From assembly GCF_027946175.1 (NCBI RefSeq), contig NZ_AP026671.1, forward strand, positions 1,054,001 through 1,118,000: a stretch of DNA of 64,000 bases. Direction: 5' to 3'. The notes beneath the pieces are model-generated. The model was not told where the DNA came from. It did no database searches and saw nothing but the letters and a program-made list of their open reading frames with translations. The translations under genes and the position numbers were made by a program. Positions 1-8,903 of this stretch are shown in pieces (the stretch's first letter is position 1; each line of letters opens with the position of its first letter). The stretch comes from Nitratiruptor tergarcus DSM 16512. Its GTDB lineage: Bacteria; Campylobacterota; Campylobacteria; Campylobacterales; Nitratiruptoraceae.

Positions 1-160
1 CGTTATAGCGTGCTAAAAGATATGCACCGATAAAAACAACACCTGTACCAATACTTTTTGCCCACATATTGAGTGTAATCATCCATCCCCAAATCACCTC
101 TGGAATTGGGACATCAAGCGTTACAATTGCATTTGTTGCTGCTACTGTATGTTCTACCAT
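1..160 (-). CDS. NrfD/PsrC-like membrane subunit (5' part only)
   Basis: The first about 53 codons of a gene cut by the window edge. The start (MVEHTVAATNAIVTLDVP) leads into a hydrophobic stretch with GWMITLNMWAKSIGTGVVFIGAY, which looks like the first helices of NrfD/PsrC quinone-linked membrane subunits. Its ATG overlaps the stop of the upstream four-cluster Fe-S gene (TAATG), so the two are translationally coupled. In this family the Fe-S subunit passes electrons between the membrane quinone pool and a molybdopterin catalytic subunit. That catalytic gene and the substrate are outside the window. Family call is inferred from the short N-terminus and the partner. Confidence 0.7.
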   Translation of the reverse strand, partial: MVEHTVAATNAIVTLDVPIPEVIWGWMITLNMWAKSIGTGVVFIGAYLLARYN

Positions 161-804
161 TAGTGACCTCCTATATGGTCTAAATGCGTGATTTTATTGA
201 AAAGATTGTATCCCTCTTCTCTCTTCGCTGCCAATGGATTGAGCTGTACTTGACCACCACCTACATAAAAATGTTTCGGATGAGTGTTTTTCTCTGGTTT
301 TCTTACTTGTACGCCACCATCTTTTTGATGTTGCATAATATATTGGCTAATATGACTCGTTGGATCGTCAAGATCTCCAAAGATATTTGCTTCAACCGGA
401 CATGCTACAACACATGCTGGCATCATCTCACTTGCAATTCTATGTGCACAGTATGTACATTTATCTGCAGTATTTGTGACTGGATCCATATAAATCGCAC
501 CATATGGGCAAGCCATCATACATCCTGCACAGCCGATACATCTCTCTTTGTCGATATTGACAATACCGTTTTCAAGATAGTGCAAAGCACTCACTGGACA
601 GATACGCTCACACGGTGCATCTTCGCAATGGTTACAACGGAGTGGCGTATATGTTCTTTTTGTTTCAGGATATACACCTACATCCACATACTTTACACGA
701 AGTCTCCAGCTATGCAGTGGAACCTTATTTTCCACTTTACAAGCAACTTCGCAGCCCTTACACCCCATACATAGGTCAAGGTCGACCAAAAAGCCTAGCT
801 TCAT
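160..804 (-). CDS. four-cluster 4Fe-4S electron-transfer subunit (PsrB/NrfC/DmsB-like)
   Basis: A 214-aa ferredoxin-type protein with four cysteine groups typical of PsrB/NrfC/DmsB: CMGCKGCEVAC near the N-terminus, CNHCEDAPCERIC, CIGCAGCMMAC, and CTYC with a later CVVAC. It should wire a periplasmic or cytoplasmic molybdenum enzyme (polysulfide, nitrite or similar reductase) to the NrfD-like membrane subunit encoded immediately downstream. The open frame extends five codons further up to a TTG, but AAAGGAG lies just ahead of the ATG at 804, so that start is preferred. No Tat signal is seen at the N-terminus. The substrate cannot be told from this subunit. Confidence 0.88.
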   Translation of the reverse strand: MKLGFLVDLDLCMGCKGCEVACKVENKVPLHSWRLRVKYVDVGVYPETKRTYTPLRCNHCEDAPCERICPVSALHYLENGIVNIDKERCIGCAGCMMACPYGAIYMDPVTNTADKCTYCAHRIASEMMPACVVACPVEANIFGDLDDPTSHISQYIMQHQKDGGVQVRKPEKNTHPKHFYVGGGQVQLNPLAAKREEGYNLFNKITHLDHIGGH

Positions 805-1061
805 ACTTTCTCCTTTCAACTGATAAGCACCAGTGTTATAAGCTTGACTTTTAATAACTATAAGCCAAGCTAAATACCGAAAATGCGCTATTTCATAGCT
901 ATTAATAGTCTAACACTCTTTGCTTAACTTTGACTAAAAAATTGTAAAATTGAAAGATTTTTGCAATAAATAAGTTGAAAAAATGAAACAAATAGAGAGA
1001 ATTTCTATTTACAATTTTTTAAATTCAGTTATATTGATTTATTTTTCAATTTATTTTGAAT
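805..1061. promoter_or_regulatory. AT-rich intergenic region, promoter for the Fe-S operon and hairpin end of the upstream gene
   Basis: About 255 bases without a gene. Close to 1062 there is an AT-rich inverted repeat (TAAATTCA and TTGAATTTA about 34 bases apart) that could end transcription of the eIF2B-like gene. Near 850-890 an imperfect inverted repeat (AGCTTGAC and GCCAAGCT) sits beside TATAAC-like boxes, probably the promoter and control region of the Fe-S/NrfD operon. No perfect FNR-type palindrome was found here. Confidence 0.35.
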
Positions 1062-1802
1062 TTAATTTATGATTTTTGTGATGTATTTGGATGGTGTAAT
1101 ATCAAAGTAGATATTGATTGCATTTGGAAAATGAAGCTCTTGCGGATTGCGCTCTTCTTTGGGAAGAGCGTAGTCTGATGGCCATATTTTTTGCTTTGGA
1201 CATAAGCTCATCAAAGGTACTTGCATTTCATATGCTGCCAAAGCTATGGGGAAGCTACCCACTTTATGGACTAATCCAAAACTGCCTATACCATCAGCTC
1301 CAAAAACTACTACATCCACCTCTTTGATGAGTGTTGCAGCAGCTGCATCTATGATGAGAGTTGCATCGATGCCATCTTGCAGAAGTTGCTGTGCTAAAAC
1401 TCTGCCCTCATTTTTTGGTCTCGATTCTGTACACAATACTTGCACATCTTTTGCTTCCAATAGCGCTTTATAGACAAGGGAGCTAAAGGAGTGCGTTAAA
1501 ATCTTTTTACCTCTTAGTATTGGTGCAGCTTTTTGTACTATAAGCTCGTTTGCTTTTTCAAACTCTATCCACCATTTATCACAAAGAGTCGGGGAAAAGT
1601 TTTGTAAATTGTTCTCAATAAAAGAGGCAAAGTTATAGATTGAAGCCATGAACGGCTGTGCATTTTTTAGTTTTGGAAGTATTAGTGGAAGTTCATTGAA
1701 AGAGGCTTTTTTTACAAGTTCTATGCTCTTTTTCGTTAGATATGTAGCTCCATGAAAAGAATCATTCGCTATCTCATCTATCTCTTTCTCCCACCACTTC
1801 AT
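1062..1802 (-). CDS. eIF2B-alpha/beta/delta-like (IF2B superfamily) protein
   Basis: A 246-aa protein matching the C-terminal Rossmann-like part of the eIF2B/MtnA/ribose-1,5-bisphosphate isomerase superfamily: ILTHSFSSLVYKAL, VLCTESRPKNEGRVLAQQL, and VVVFGADGIGSFGLVHKVGSFPIALAAYE. In the enzymes of this family the E-S-R-P segment and the GAD motif bind sugar phosphate. The true substrate of the bacterial short forms is not known to me. It starts 2 bases after the stop of the radical-SAM gene and is the last gene of a pit/spl-like/IF2B operon. Confidence 0.8.
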   Translation of the reverse strand: MKWWEKEIDEIANDSFHGATYLTKKSIELVKKASFNELPLILPKLKNAQPFMASIYNFASFIENNLQNFSPTLCDKWWIEFEKANELIVQKAAPILRGKKILTHSFSSLVYKALLEAKDVQVLCTESRPKNEGRVLAQQLLQDGIDATLIIDAAAATLIKEVDVVVFGADGIGSFGLVHKVGSFPIALAAYEMQVPLMSLCPKQKIWPSDYALPKEERNPQELHFPNAINIYFDITPSKYITKIIN

Positions 1803-1804
1803 AG

Positions 1805-3040
1805 CTACTCTTGTAAACTTTTAATTTTTACTAAATAGCTATATTTCATATCTAGTTCAAAACTCTCATTTGTAGGATATTCATAGCCAAATACATCCTT
1901 CCACAATGAGTGATCCTCCATACACATATAAAAAAATACTTTTCCATGCCATGGCTTTAAAGACTCATAAGCAAAACGAAAAAGCTCTCTTTTGATTGAG
2001 AATGGATAGGAGAGTTTACCAGCTGCATTTACAAGTGGCATCTGTAAAATTTTGCTCTTCATTGCCCTTTGGCGCAGTTTTTTAATCACTGGTTTGATAA
2101 AAGTTAACGTTCCTAAACTCACCAATGCGACTCTATTGGGGTCAAACTCTTTTATAAGCCTTGCAAAAATCTCTCCATACTCCTCTTGCCACCCTTTGTA
2201 GTAGATCATTGGATGAAAATGAAAACCAACCAATCTTCCTTTATCGTGCACCTTTTTTGCCGCTTGCAATCGCTCCTCTAACGAAGCAGTGAGGCGCTCC
2301 TCTTTTTCGATAATTGTTTGAGGATTGAGACTCCATGTGGTTATAATATTTGGAGGATACTCATTTTCTACTAAGTAGCTTACATTATCGCTTTTTGTTT
2401 TGAGCTCTAGTATCGCATTTGGATTTTGTTTTGCAAAAGCAAAGAGGGCATCAAGCACTCCTCCACGATTACCCCACATGAGACTATCGCTACTTTGCCC
2501 TGTACCAATATGGTAAATCTCATTGGGATCGAGCTCTATATTTAAAAGTTTTTCTTTGAGATTTGTATTAAAAGTAATTGTATCTTCATTGTAAAAACTC
2601 TGAATCGAGCAGTAGCTGCAATCATACCCGCAAGACTCTACCATATCCAGTGTCCAAAGATTGCAGCAGCGCGTCTTTGGACTAGCCACAGGACACATAC
2701 CAAAGCCAAGTTTTTTATCAATTTGCTCAAAACGAATCTTATGTGTTTTTTCTTTGTCTATAGAAAAATTCTCATAGCTTTTGAGATCTTTTCTATAAGC
2801 CTCATAGCGCTCATACAAGTGCTTAAGCGCCTCTTTTTTATTTTTTCCCTCTTCCCAAAGCCCCTCAATACTCGCCTCTGCCCACATATAGAGATCTACA
2901 GCAATATCACAAATCTGCTTGAGCTCAGCATGAGAGAGTCTATACTTGTAGGCTAGATTACGTATAAACTCTCTTTGCTTTTCGGGAAGAGAGAAATAGT
3001 GGGTATGTGCTACTTTTTTTTCAAAATCGTATATTTTCAT
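1805..3040 (-). CDS. spore-photoproduct-lyase-like radical SAM protein
   Basis: A 411-aa protein with the SplB-type radical SAM cysteine motif CGYDCSYC (C137, C141, C144), preceded by MCPVASPKTRCCN and followed by GTGQSSDSLMWGN as in the family. SplB repairs spore photoproduct using a 4Fe-4S cluster and SAM. Homologues in non-spore-formers are of uncertain function. The frame is open 26 codons further up, but that would run into pit. The ATG at 3040 overlaps the pit stop as ATGA and is the natural coupled start. The C-terminal half is ordinary for the family. Confidence 0.85.
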   Translation of the reverse strand: MKIYDFEKKVAHTHYFSLPEKQREFIRNLAYKYRLSHAELKQICDIAVDLYMWAEASIEGLWEEGKNKKEALKHLYERYEAYRKDLKSYENFSIDKEKTHKIRFEQIDKKLGFGMCPVASPKTRCCNLWTLDMVESCGYDCSYCSIQSFYNEDTITFNTNLKEKLLNIELDPNEIYHIGTGQSSDSLMWGNRGGVLDALFAFAKQNPNAILELKTKSDNVSYLVENEYPPNIITTWSLNPQTIIEKEERLTASLEERLQAAKKVHDKGRLVGFHFHPMIYYKGWQEEYGEIFARLIKEFDPNRVALVSLGTLTFIKPVIKKLRQRAMKSKILQMPLVNAAGKLSYPFSIKRELFRFAYESLKPWHGKVFFYMCMEDHSLWKDVFGYEYPTNESFELDMKYSYLVKIKSLQE

Positions 3041-4671
3041 CCTGGCAGCATAATTCCTCGAATCATAAAATAAAACATCGCTGCCAGCACTCCTGCAGCT
3101 GGTACAGTAATAATCCAAGCTGCTACAATCATTTTTAAAGCACTTCGTTGTACAAGCTCATACTTTTTAAGTGCCTTTATAGCCTTTTTCTCAATTTTTG
3201 TTAATTTTATCTCTCCATGCTCTAGACTAGCTATAACCTCTTTTTCTCTATTAATTTTTTCAATGAGCGCTTTTACGATAAAAGGATCAGCTTTTTTTGG
3301 ATCTCCCAAAGCCTCTAATGCTCTTTCATACTCTTCTAATTTTTTCCTCTCCTCCTCTATCTTTGCCTCTTGAAACTCTTTTTCCAACACTTTTTCCTCT
3401 TTTTTGGCACGATCTTCTAATCGCATCAAATATTCACGCAAAAATCCAACACCAAATACACCCCCAACAGCAATATGTGTAGAGCTTACAGGAAGTCCCA
3501 AAGCAGACGCTACAATAACAGTAATAGCAGCAGCAAGTGCTATACAAAAAGCTCTAATTTGATCAAGCTCAGTAATTTCACTTCCAACTTTTTTAATAAG
3601 TTTTGGACCATACAGTGCTAGCCCTATGGAGATTCCAAGAGCTCCCACCATCATAACCCAAAGGGGGATTGGCGCCTTTTTTCCAAATTCTCCACTCATA
3701 ATAGCATCATTGATACCTGCAAGAGGACCCACTGCATTAGCAACATCATTTGCTCCATGCGCAAAGCTCAAGAGTGCTGCACTAAAAATAAGCGGAATTG
3801 TAAATAGTTGATTAATAGATTCTCGCTCATTGGGAAGCGTTTGCGCTTTTTTTGCAATATATGATCGCACAAACATAAAGATTGGTACAGCTATAAAAAA
3901 GCCTATTACAACAGCAAGGGGAAGAGGAACTTTTACTATATGTTTGAGTCCTTTAACGATTAAATAGCTTGCAAACGCCCAACTCATTGTAGCAATATAG
4001 AGTGGAACCCATTTTTTTGCCGCTGCAATTTTATCTTCTTGAAAAATAACATTCTTCTTGATAATATACAAAAATCCAGCTGCAATGAGTCCGCCCAATA
4101 CGGGAGAAATCACCCATGAAGCGGCAATTTTACCCATAGTCACCCAATTAACCATTCCAAAACCTGCTGCTGCTATACCCCCACCCATCACACCACCTAC
4201 AATAGAGTGAGTGGTAGAGACTGGTGCTCCCATAGCAGTAGCAAGATTGAGCCATATTGCACCAGCAAGGAGTGCAGCAAGCATAATCCAAATAAACATC
4301 TGCGTATTGGCTATCAGATTAGGATCGATAATGCCTTTTCTGATTGTACCCACAACATCAGCTCCTGCGATAAGTGCACCTGCAGCTTCAAAAATCGCAG
4401 CTATAATAATTGCACCCATCAAAGAGAGTGCCCCACTTCCCACTGCAGGACCAACATTATTAGCCACATCATTGGCACCAATATTCATTGCCATATATCC
4501 GCCAAAAATTGCTGCAACTATAAGCAGTGTTCTATGCTCAATGCCGCTTGCGTGCATAGATGCATACCACATAACACCAATGATAAAGAGGAGCGCTATA
4601 ATAATTCTCCCAGCATCTGAAGCTTCAAATTTCCTCGCTCTTTTGACTTCTGGTATATGTTTGAGTTCCAA
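3037..4671 (-). CDS. pit: PiT-family inorganic phosphate transporter
   Basis: A 544-aa inner-membrane protein with the two inverted PiT signatures GANDVANNVGPAVGS (first half) and GANDVANAVGPLAGI (second half) in about ten predicted membrane segments. It imports phosphate, probably with a cation. A strongly charged, coiled-coil-like cytoplasmic insert of about 100 residues (EDRAKKEEKVLEKEF onward) lies before the last membrane helix and makes the protein longer than most PiT carriers. The start is TTG behind a good AAGGAGAT site. It heads a coupled operon with the SplB-like and IF2B genes. Ion choice is not visible. Confidence 0.93.
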   Translation of the reverse strand: MELKHIPEVKRARKFEASDAGRIIIALLFIIGVMWYASMHASGIEHRTLLIVAAIFGGYMAMNIGANDVANNVGPAVGSGALSLMGAIIIAAIFEAAGALIAGADVVGTIRKGIIDPNLIANTQMFIWIMLAALLAGAIWLNLATAMGAPVSTTHSIVGGVMGGGIAAAGFGMVNWVTMGKIAASWVISPVLGGLIAAGFLYIIKKNVIFQEDKIAAAKKWVPLYIATMSWAFASYLIVKGLKHIVKVPLPLAVVIGFFIAVPIFMFVRSYIAKKAQTLPNERESINQLFTIPLIFSAALLSFAHGANDVANAVGPLAGINDAIMSGEFGKKAPIPLWVMMVGALGISIGLALYGPKLIKKVGSEITELDQIRAFCIALAAAITVIVASALGLPVSSTHIAVGGVFGVGFLREYLMRLEDRAKKEEKVLEKEFQEAKIEEERKKLEEYERALEALGDPKKADPFIVKALIEKINREKEVIASLEHGEIKLTKIEKKAIKALKKYELVQRSALKMIVAAWIITVPAAGVLAAMFYFMIRGIMLPG

Positions 4672-4707
4672 AATATCTCCTTGCTATGCTTTTTTGAGAT
4701 GAAGAGT

Positions 4708-6000
4708 CTATTTTTTTAGTCGTATTTCAATAGATTTTGCATGAGCCTCTAGCCCTTCAGTATGTGCCAAAATTGCTGCTGCTTCACCAATATCTTGCAT
4801 TGCTTGACAAGAAAAACTAATAATCGAGCTCTTTTTCAAAAAGTGCTCAACACTCAGAGGTGAGTAAAAGCGTGCAGTTCCGCCTGTTGGCAAAGTATGG
4901 TTAGGCCCAGCAATATAATCTCCTATAGGTTCTGGCGTATTATCCCCTAAAAATATAGCTCCAGCGTTTTTAATTTTTGGTAAGAGTGTAAAAGGATTTT
5001 GCGTCATAATCTCTAAATGCTCAGGAGCTATCTGGTTCATCAAATCAATTGCCTCTTCCATACATTGCGTAACTATTATAGCTCCCCTCTCATCAATAGA
5101 TTTTTGCGCAATTTCTCTTCTTTGTAGATTTTGCAAAAACTTCACTACTTCGCTGCTTACATTTTTTGCCAAAGTAGCAGAAGTTGTTATTAAAATAGAG
5201 CTCGCCATCTCATCATGCTCTGCTTGACTAAGAAGATCTATTGCAACAAAGCGCGGATTTGCACTCTCATCTGCAATAATTCCAATCTCACTTGGACCTG
5301 CAATCATATCAATATTGACTTCGCCATAGACAAGTTTTTTTGCAGTGGCTACAAAGATGTTGCCAGGACCAGTAATAACATCTACCTTTTCTATCGTTTG
5401 CGTACCATAGGCGAGAGCTGCAACTGCACTCGCTCCTCCTACTTTATAAACTTTTTCAATTCCACAAAGATGGCATGCAGCAAGTAAGAGCTCATTTGGC
5501 TCATTGTTGGGAGTAGGAGTAGTCACAACTATATCTTTTACGCCAGCTACTATTGCTGGAATAGCATTCATAAGTAGACTACTTGGATACGCAGCCTTTC
5601 CTCCAGGAATATAGAGACCAGCTCTTTCAACTGGTGTGACTTTTTGCCCTAAAATAGTGCCATTCTCTTCAAAATCGTTCCAAGACTTTGGCATCTGCTT
5701 TTCATGGTATGCCTTGATCCTCTCATACGCCAAATGCAAAGCCGCACGCAGCTTCTCATCAAGATTTTCATAAGCCTTTTGCATTAAAGCTGCATCAATG
5801 CGCAAATCTTCACTGCTCTTTGGTTCCCATCCATCAAACTTTGCTATATGACGATAGAGTGCATCATCACCCTCTTTTTTAATCTCATCAATAATTTGCA
5901 TCACAATTGGAGTAACCTGCTCTATATCCATATCGGAACGCTCTAAAATTGCTGTAAATTCCCTTTGAAAACTGCTATCATCTGTGTGGAATATTCGCAT
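4708..6000 (-). CDS. hisD: histidinol dehydrogenase
   Basis: A 430-aa full-length HisD, which oxidises L-histidinol to L-histidine with 2 NAD, the last two steps of histidine synthesis. Visible family blocks are GQKVTPVERAGLYIPGGKAAYPSS, VDVITGPGNIFVATAKK, MIAGPSEIGIIAD, LSQAEHDEMASS (catalytic and zinc ligands Q, H, E, H), and GPNHTLPTGGTARF. It stands apart from other his genes. It ends 36 bases upstream of pit and may be in the same transcript. Confidence 0.97.
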   Translation of the reverse strand: MRIFHTDDSSFQREFTAILERSDMDIEQVTPIVMQIIDEIKKEGDDALYRHIAKFDGWEPKSSEDLRIDAALMQKAYENLDEKLRAALHLAYERIKAYHEKQMPKSWNDFEENGTILGQKVTPVERAGLYIPGGKAAYPSSLLMNAIPAIVAGVKDIVVTTPTPNNEPNELLLAACHLCGIEKVYKVGGASAVAALAYGTQTIEKVDVITGPGNIFVATAKKLVYGEVNIDMIAGPSEIGIIADESANPRFVAIDLLSQAEHDEMASSILITTSATLAKNVSSEVVKFLQNLQRREIAQKSIDERGAIIVTQCMEEAIDLMNQIAPEHLEIMTQNPFTLLPKIKNAGAIFLGDNTPEPIGDYIAGPNHTLPTGGTARFYSPLSVEHFLKKSSIISFSCQAMQDIGEAAAILAHTEGLEAHAKSIEIRLKK

Positions 6001-6026
6001 AAAAGATTCCTTCTCCTACTAATTTA

Positions 6027-6938
6027 TTATGAGATTGTAGCAAACTTTTTCTTGTATCTCTCTTCCATTGTAATATTGCCAAGTACACCTCCTTGATGGA
6101 TATATAAAAAGGCATTGGACATGAGACATTGGAGATTGGATAAAATTGTGCTAAAGGCTATTGGATCATACAAGAGATCAAATTCCACTCCTGTTTGTTT
6201 TTTTAAATTTAGCCATATTTCAAACAGCTCCTCATAAAGTTTTCCAAAACGGTATCTCTTTGGAGGCTCAAGAATAGTTGGATGAAACTTCTCATCTGCT
6301 TCAAGAGCAAAAAACTGCTTTTTTAGATACTCTTTATCACCTACACAAGGAACAGTATAGACATTGGACATTGGACACCGGACACTAGAAAGAGTTTTTT
6401 GAAGATACAAAGCTGTAGTACCTGTTCCTGATGGTAAAAAGATATTGAGTTTTTCTATATTTTTCTCGTTTGCCCACTCTATAATCTCTTGGGCTAAAAT
6501 TTTTATGCCATATTCAGCCTCTTTACATCGTACCCCCTCGGGTACTATTAAAGTGTCATCTATGATTTTACACTCACTTAATAAATTCTTCTCCCCAATG
6601 TCCATTGTCAAGTGTCCAATGTCTATAATTTTCATCCCCTTTTCAAGTGCTGCTTTTAAATTTCCCTTTGGATTTTGCAAAAGTTCTTCATTGATCCTTG
6701 TATGATATTCAAACTGCCAACCCTTCATCTTTGCTAAAACTGCAAGGGAATACATTGCATTGGATTGCATAGAGCCGTAGGAGATAACCTTCTTGATTTT
6801 TAAGGGAATTTGGAAAAAGTAGTAGAGTTTTCTTGCCTTATTACCACTAAAATCGGGGTGTAAGAGATCATCACGTTTGAGATAAAAAGAGTACCCTTCA
6901 AACTGCACTTTTTGTATGGGAGAAGATTGAAGCTTCAA
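6027..6938 (-). CDS. PLP-dependent ACC deaminase/D-cysteine desulfhydrase family enzyme
   Basis: A 303-aa tryptophan-synthase-beta-fold PLP enzyme. FSGNKARKLYYF carries the PLP lysine, SYGSMQSNAMYSLA follows it, LPSGTGTTALY forms the phosphate-binding loop, and IHQGGVLGN is near the end. The family cleaves ACC or D-cysteine; which one is used here cannot be told. The start is TTG with a weak ribosome site. Three short in-frame segments (encoding about HLTMDIG, VRCPMSN and LQCLMSN) come from a DNA repeat inserted in the gene without breaking it. It lies 18 bases downstream of fba in the same direction. Confidence 0.85.
   Translation of the reverse strand: MKLQSSPIQKVQFEGYSFYLKRDDLLHPDFSGNKARKLYYFFQIPLKIKKVISYGSMQSNAMYSLAVLAKMKGWQFEYHTRINEELLQNPKGNLKAALEKGMKIIDIGHLTMDIGEKNLLSECKIIDDTLIVPEGVRCKEAEYGIKILAQEIIEWANEKNIEKLNIFLPSGTGTTALYLQKTLSSVRCPMSNVYTVPCVGDKEYLKKQFFALEADEKFHPTILEPPKRYRFGKLYEELFEIWLNLKKQTGVEFDLLYDPIAFSTILSNLQCLMSNAFLYIHQGGVLGNITMEERYKKKFATIS
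6109..6631. repeat. three degenerate ATTGGACA-type repeats inside the PLP-enzyme gene
   Basis: Three short blocks share the word GACATTGGACA and close variants: about 6109-6141 (plus), 6358-6392 (plus) and 6594-6631 (reverse orientation). Each is roughly 30-37 bases of near-tandem ATTGGACA/ACTTGACA units. All three keep the reading frame, so they add or replace residues in surface segments of the enzyme. I see no other copies in the window. Confidence 0.6.
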
Positions 6939-6956
6939 AGAGCAAAAGCCCTTTGA

Positions 6957-8033
6957 TTAATTGATATTGAGGCAACGAAGATCCTCATAAGCCTTTAGGA
7001 CTCTTGCTTTCATACTCTTTTCACCCTCTCTTAGCCACTTTCTTGGGTCGTAATATTTTTTATTTGGCTTATCTTCCCCTTCTGGGTTACCAATTTGGCT
7101 TTGAAGATAGTCATGATATTTTTCGATATACCCTTTAACACCACTCCAAAATGCCCACTGGGTATCGGTATCAATATTCATTTTTACAACGCCATAATTG
7201 ATCGCTTCATGGATTTTTGAGAGTTCACTCCCACTCCCACCATGGAAGACAAAGCTCACAGGTTTATCCTTATCAATGCCAAAATGCTTCTTTATATACT
7301 CTTGTGAGTTTTTAAGAATAATTGGCTCTAATCTTACATGCCCAGGCTTATAGACGCCATGTACATTGCCAAAACTTGCTGCAATTGTAAAATATGGACT
7401 AATTGCACTCAGACGCTTATACGCTTCAGCTACCTCTTCAGGCTGGGTATAGAGCTTGGCATTATCGATACCGGTATTGTCCACTCCATCCTCTTCACCA
7501 CCAGTTACACCAAGCTCAATTTCAAGATGCATACCAAGAGGTGCCATACGCTTGAGATACTCTTCACAAGTTGCTAGATTCTCTTCAAGAGGCTCTTCGC
7601 TTAAATCTAGCATGTGGGAGCTAAAAAGTGGGCGACCATGCAATTTAAAATACTCTTCGCCTGCTGCTAAGAGCCCATCAATCCAAGGAAGCAGTTTTCT
7701 TGCAGCGTGATCTGTATGGAGTACCACACTCACACCGTAGCTTTCCGCTAAGATATGAACATGTTTTGCAGCAGCAACTGCTCCAAGAATCGCTGCTTTT
7801 TGCCCCTCATTATCAAGACCTTTGCCTGCCCAAAAATGCGCGCCACCGTTACTCAGCTGTATGATAACCGGAGAGTTTGCTTCTCGCGCAGCCTCCATGA
7901 CAGCATTAATCGAGTTGGTACCTACAACATTGATTGCTGGCAGAGCGAAAGAGTGCTCTTTAGCATACTCATACAGTCGCAAAAGATCCTCACCCCACAC
8001 TACACCAGGCTTGAGAAACTCTCTCACTCCCAT
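6957..8033 (-). CDS. fba: class II fructose-1,6-bisphosphate aldolase
   Basis: A 358-aa zinc aldolase interconverting fructose-1,6-bisphosphate with dihydroxyacetone phosphate and glyceraldehyde-3-phosphate; in an autotroph of this kind it would run mainly in gluconeogenesis. Visible are VVLHTDHAARK (catalytic D and zinc H), LEIELGVTGGEEDGV, GNVHGVYKPGHVRL, and VFHGGSGS. The length fits class IIA. It starts 13 bases after the stop of the PpiC-type isomerase gene, an order also seen in Campylobacter (peb4-fba). AAGGAT precedes the ATG. Confidence 0.97.
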   Translation of the reverse strand: MGVREFLKPGVVWGEDLLRLYEYAKEHSFALPAINVVGTNSINAVMEAAREANSPVIIQLSNGGAHFWAGKGLDNEGQKAAILGAVAAAKHVHILAESYGVSVVLHTDHAARKLLPWIDGLLAAGEEYFKLHGRPLFSSHMLDLSEEPLEENLATCEEYLKRMAPLGMHLEIELGVTGGEEDGVDNTGIDNAKLYTQPEEVAEAYKRLSAISPYFTIAASFGNVHGVYKPGHVRLEPIILKNSQEYIKKHFGIDKDKPVSFVFHGGSGSELSKIHEAINYGVVKMNIDTDTQWAFWSGVKGYIEKYHDYLQSQIGNPEGEDKPNKKYYDPRKWLREGEKSMKARVLKAYEDLRCLNIN

Positions 8034-8046
8034 CTCTTATCCTTTA

Positions 8047-8868
8047 TCAGACGTTTTTCTTTATTTTCGCACTTTTTTTAAGCTTTTCAGCCTCACTTTT
8101 TATTACTTTTTGAAATTTTTGCATTTTAAGCTGAGATTTAATCTTCTCTTTTACTTGTGCAAAAGGAACAGTTGAAGCTGGTTTTTTATCTTCTACATAG
8201 ATAACATGGTATCCAAATTGTGTTTTGACTGGTTTTGTTGTAAACTCTCCAGGTTTAAGTGAAAATGCTGCATCACTAAAAGGTTTTACCATCTGTCCCT
8301 GTTTAAAGTATCCTAAATCTCCTCCTCTTTTACCGCTTGGACCAACAGATTTAGTTTTTGCTAACTCAATAAACTTCTCTTTGAGTTTATCTTTTGGAGT
8401 TTTTTTGAGCTCATTGATAATATCTTTCGCCTCTTTCTCGCTTTTTACAAGAATGTGTCTTGCATGTACTGTCTCAGGCTGTTTAAATTTATCGATATTT
8501 TTTTTATAAAAATCCTCCGCTTCTTTATCAGTAACTTTTATAGAGTTAAACTGCTTTCTCATCCAGATTTCAAGAGCTAAATCGGCTTTAAGTTTATTGA
8601 GAGCTTCTTTGTACTCTTTTGTCTTTTCTACACCACTTTTGAGAGCCTTTTCTTTGAGAAGTTCTCTTTCAACTAGTTGATCCACAACTTTTTGTTGGAT
8701 TTGTGGAGGGAGTTGCTCAAATTTCATACCGCTTTGTGCAAGCATTGGAGCTGCATCTTCAGTTGTAATCTTTTTACCATTCACAACAGCCAAAACTTTA
8801 CCTGCTACTGCACTACTTGCTACAAGGCTTAATGCCACCAAACCACCAACGAAATATTTCTTCATCAC
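8047..8868 (-). CDS. peb4: periplasmic PpiC/SurA-type peptidyl-prolyl isomerase (PEB4/CBF2-like)
   Basis: A 273-aa secreted chaperone/isomerase. It has an N-terminal signal peptide (MMKKYFVGGLVALSLVASSAVAG), a SurA-like helical part with LVERELLKEKALK, and one parvulin domain (VHARHILVKSEKEAKDI, GKRGGDLGYFKQGQMVKPF, FGYHVIYVEDKK). In Campylobacter and Helicobacter this protein helps fold outer-membrane proteins. It lies directly upstream of fba, as in Campylobacter. The C-terminal tail is lysine-rich. AAAGGAAAG precedes the ATG. Confidence 0.92.
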   Translation of the reverse strand: MMKKYFVGGLVALSLVASSAVAGKVLAVVNGKKITTEDAAPMLAQSGMKFEQLPPQIQQKVVDQLVERELLKEKALKSGVEKTKEYKEALNKLKADLALEIWMRKQFNSIKVTDKEAEDFYKKNIDKFKQPETVHARHILVKSEKEAKDIINELKKTPKDKLKEKFIELAKTKSVGPSGKRGGDLGYFKQGQMVKPFSDAAFSLKPGEFTTKPVKTQFGYHVIYVEDKKPASTVPFAQVKEKIKSQLKMQKFQKVIKSEAEKLKKSAKIKKNV

Positions 8869-8903
8869 TTTCCTTTTGTTGTAATATATAATTTACCCTG
8901 CAA

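Noticed and set aside
160-854. Plus-strand frames of 196 and 79 aa opposite the ferredoxin gene
   Set aside because: Cysteine-rich shadows of the real minus-strand gene; no ribosome sites or plausible folds.
805-1061. FNR or NssR-type box before the Fe-S operon
   Set aside because: Only weak half-site matches (TTAACTTTGAC) without dyad symmetry.
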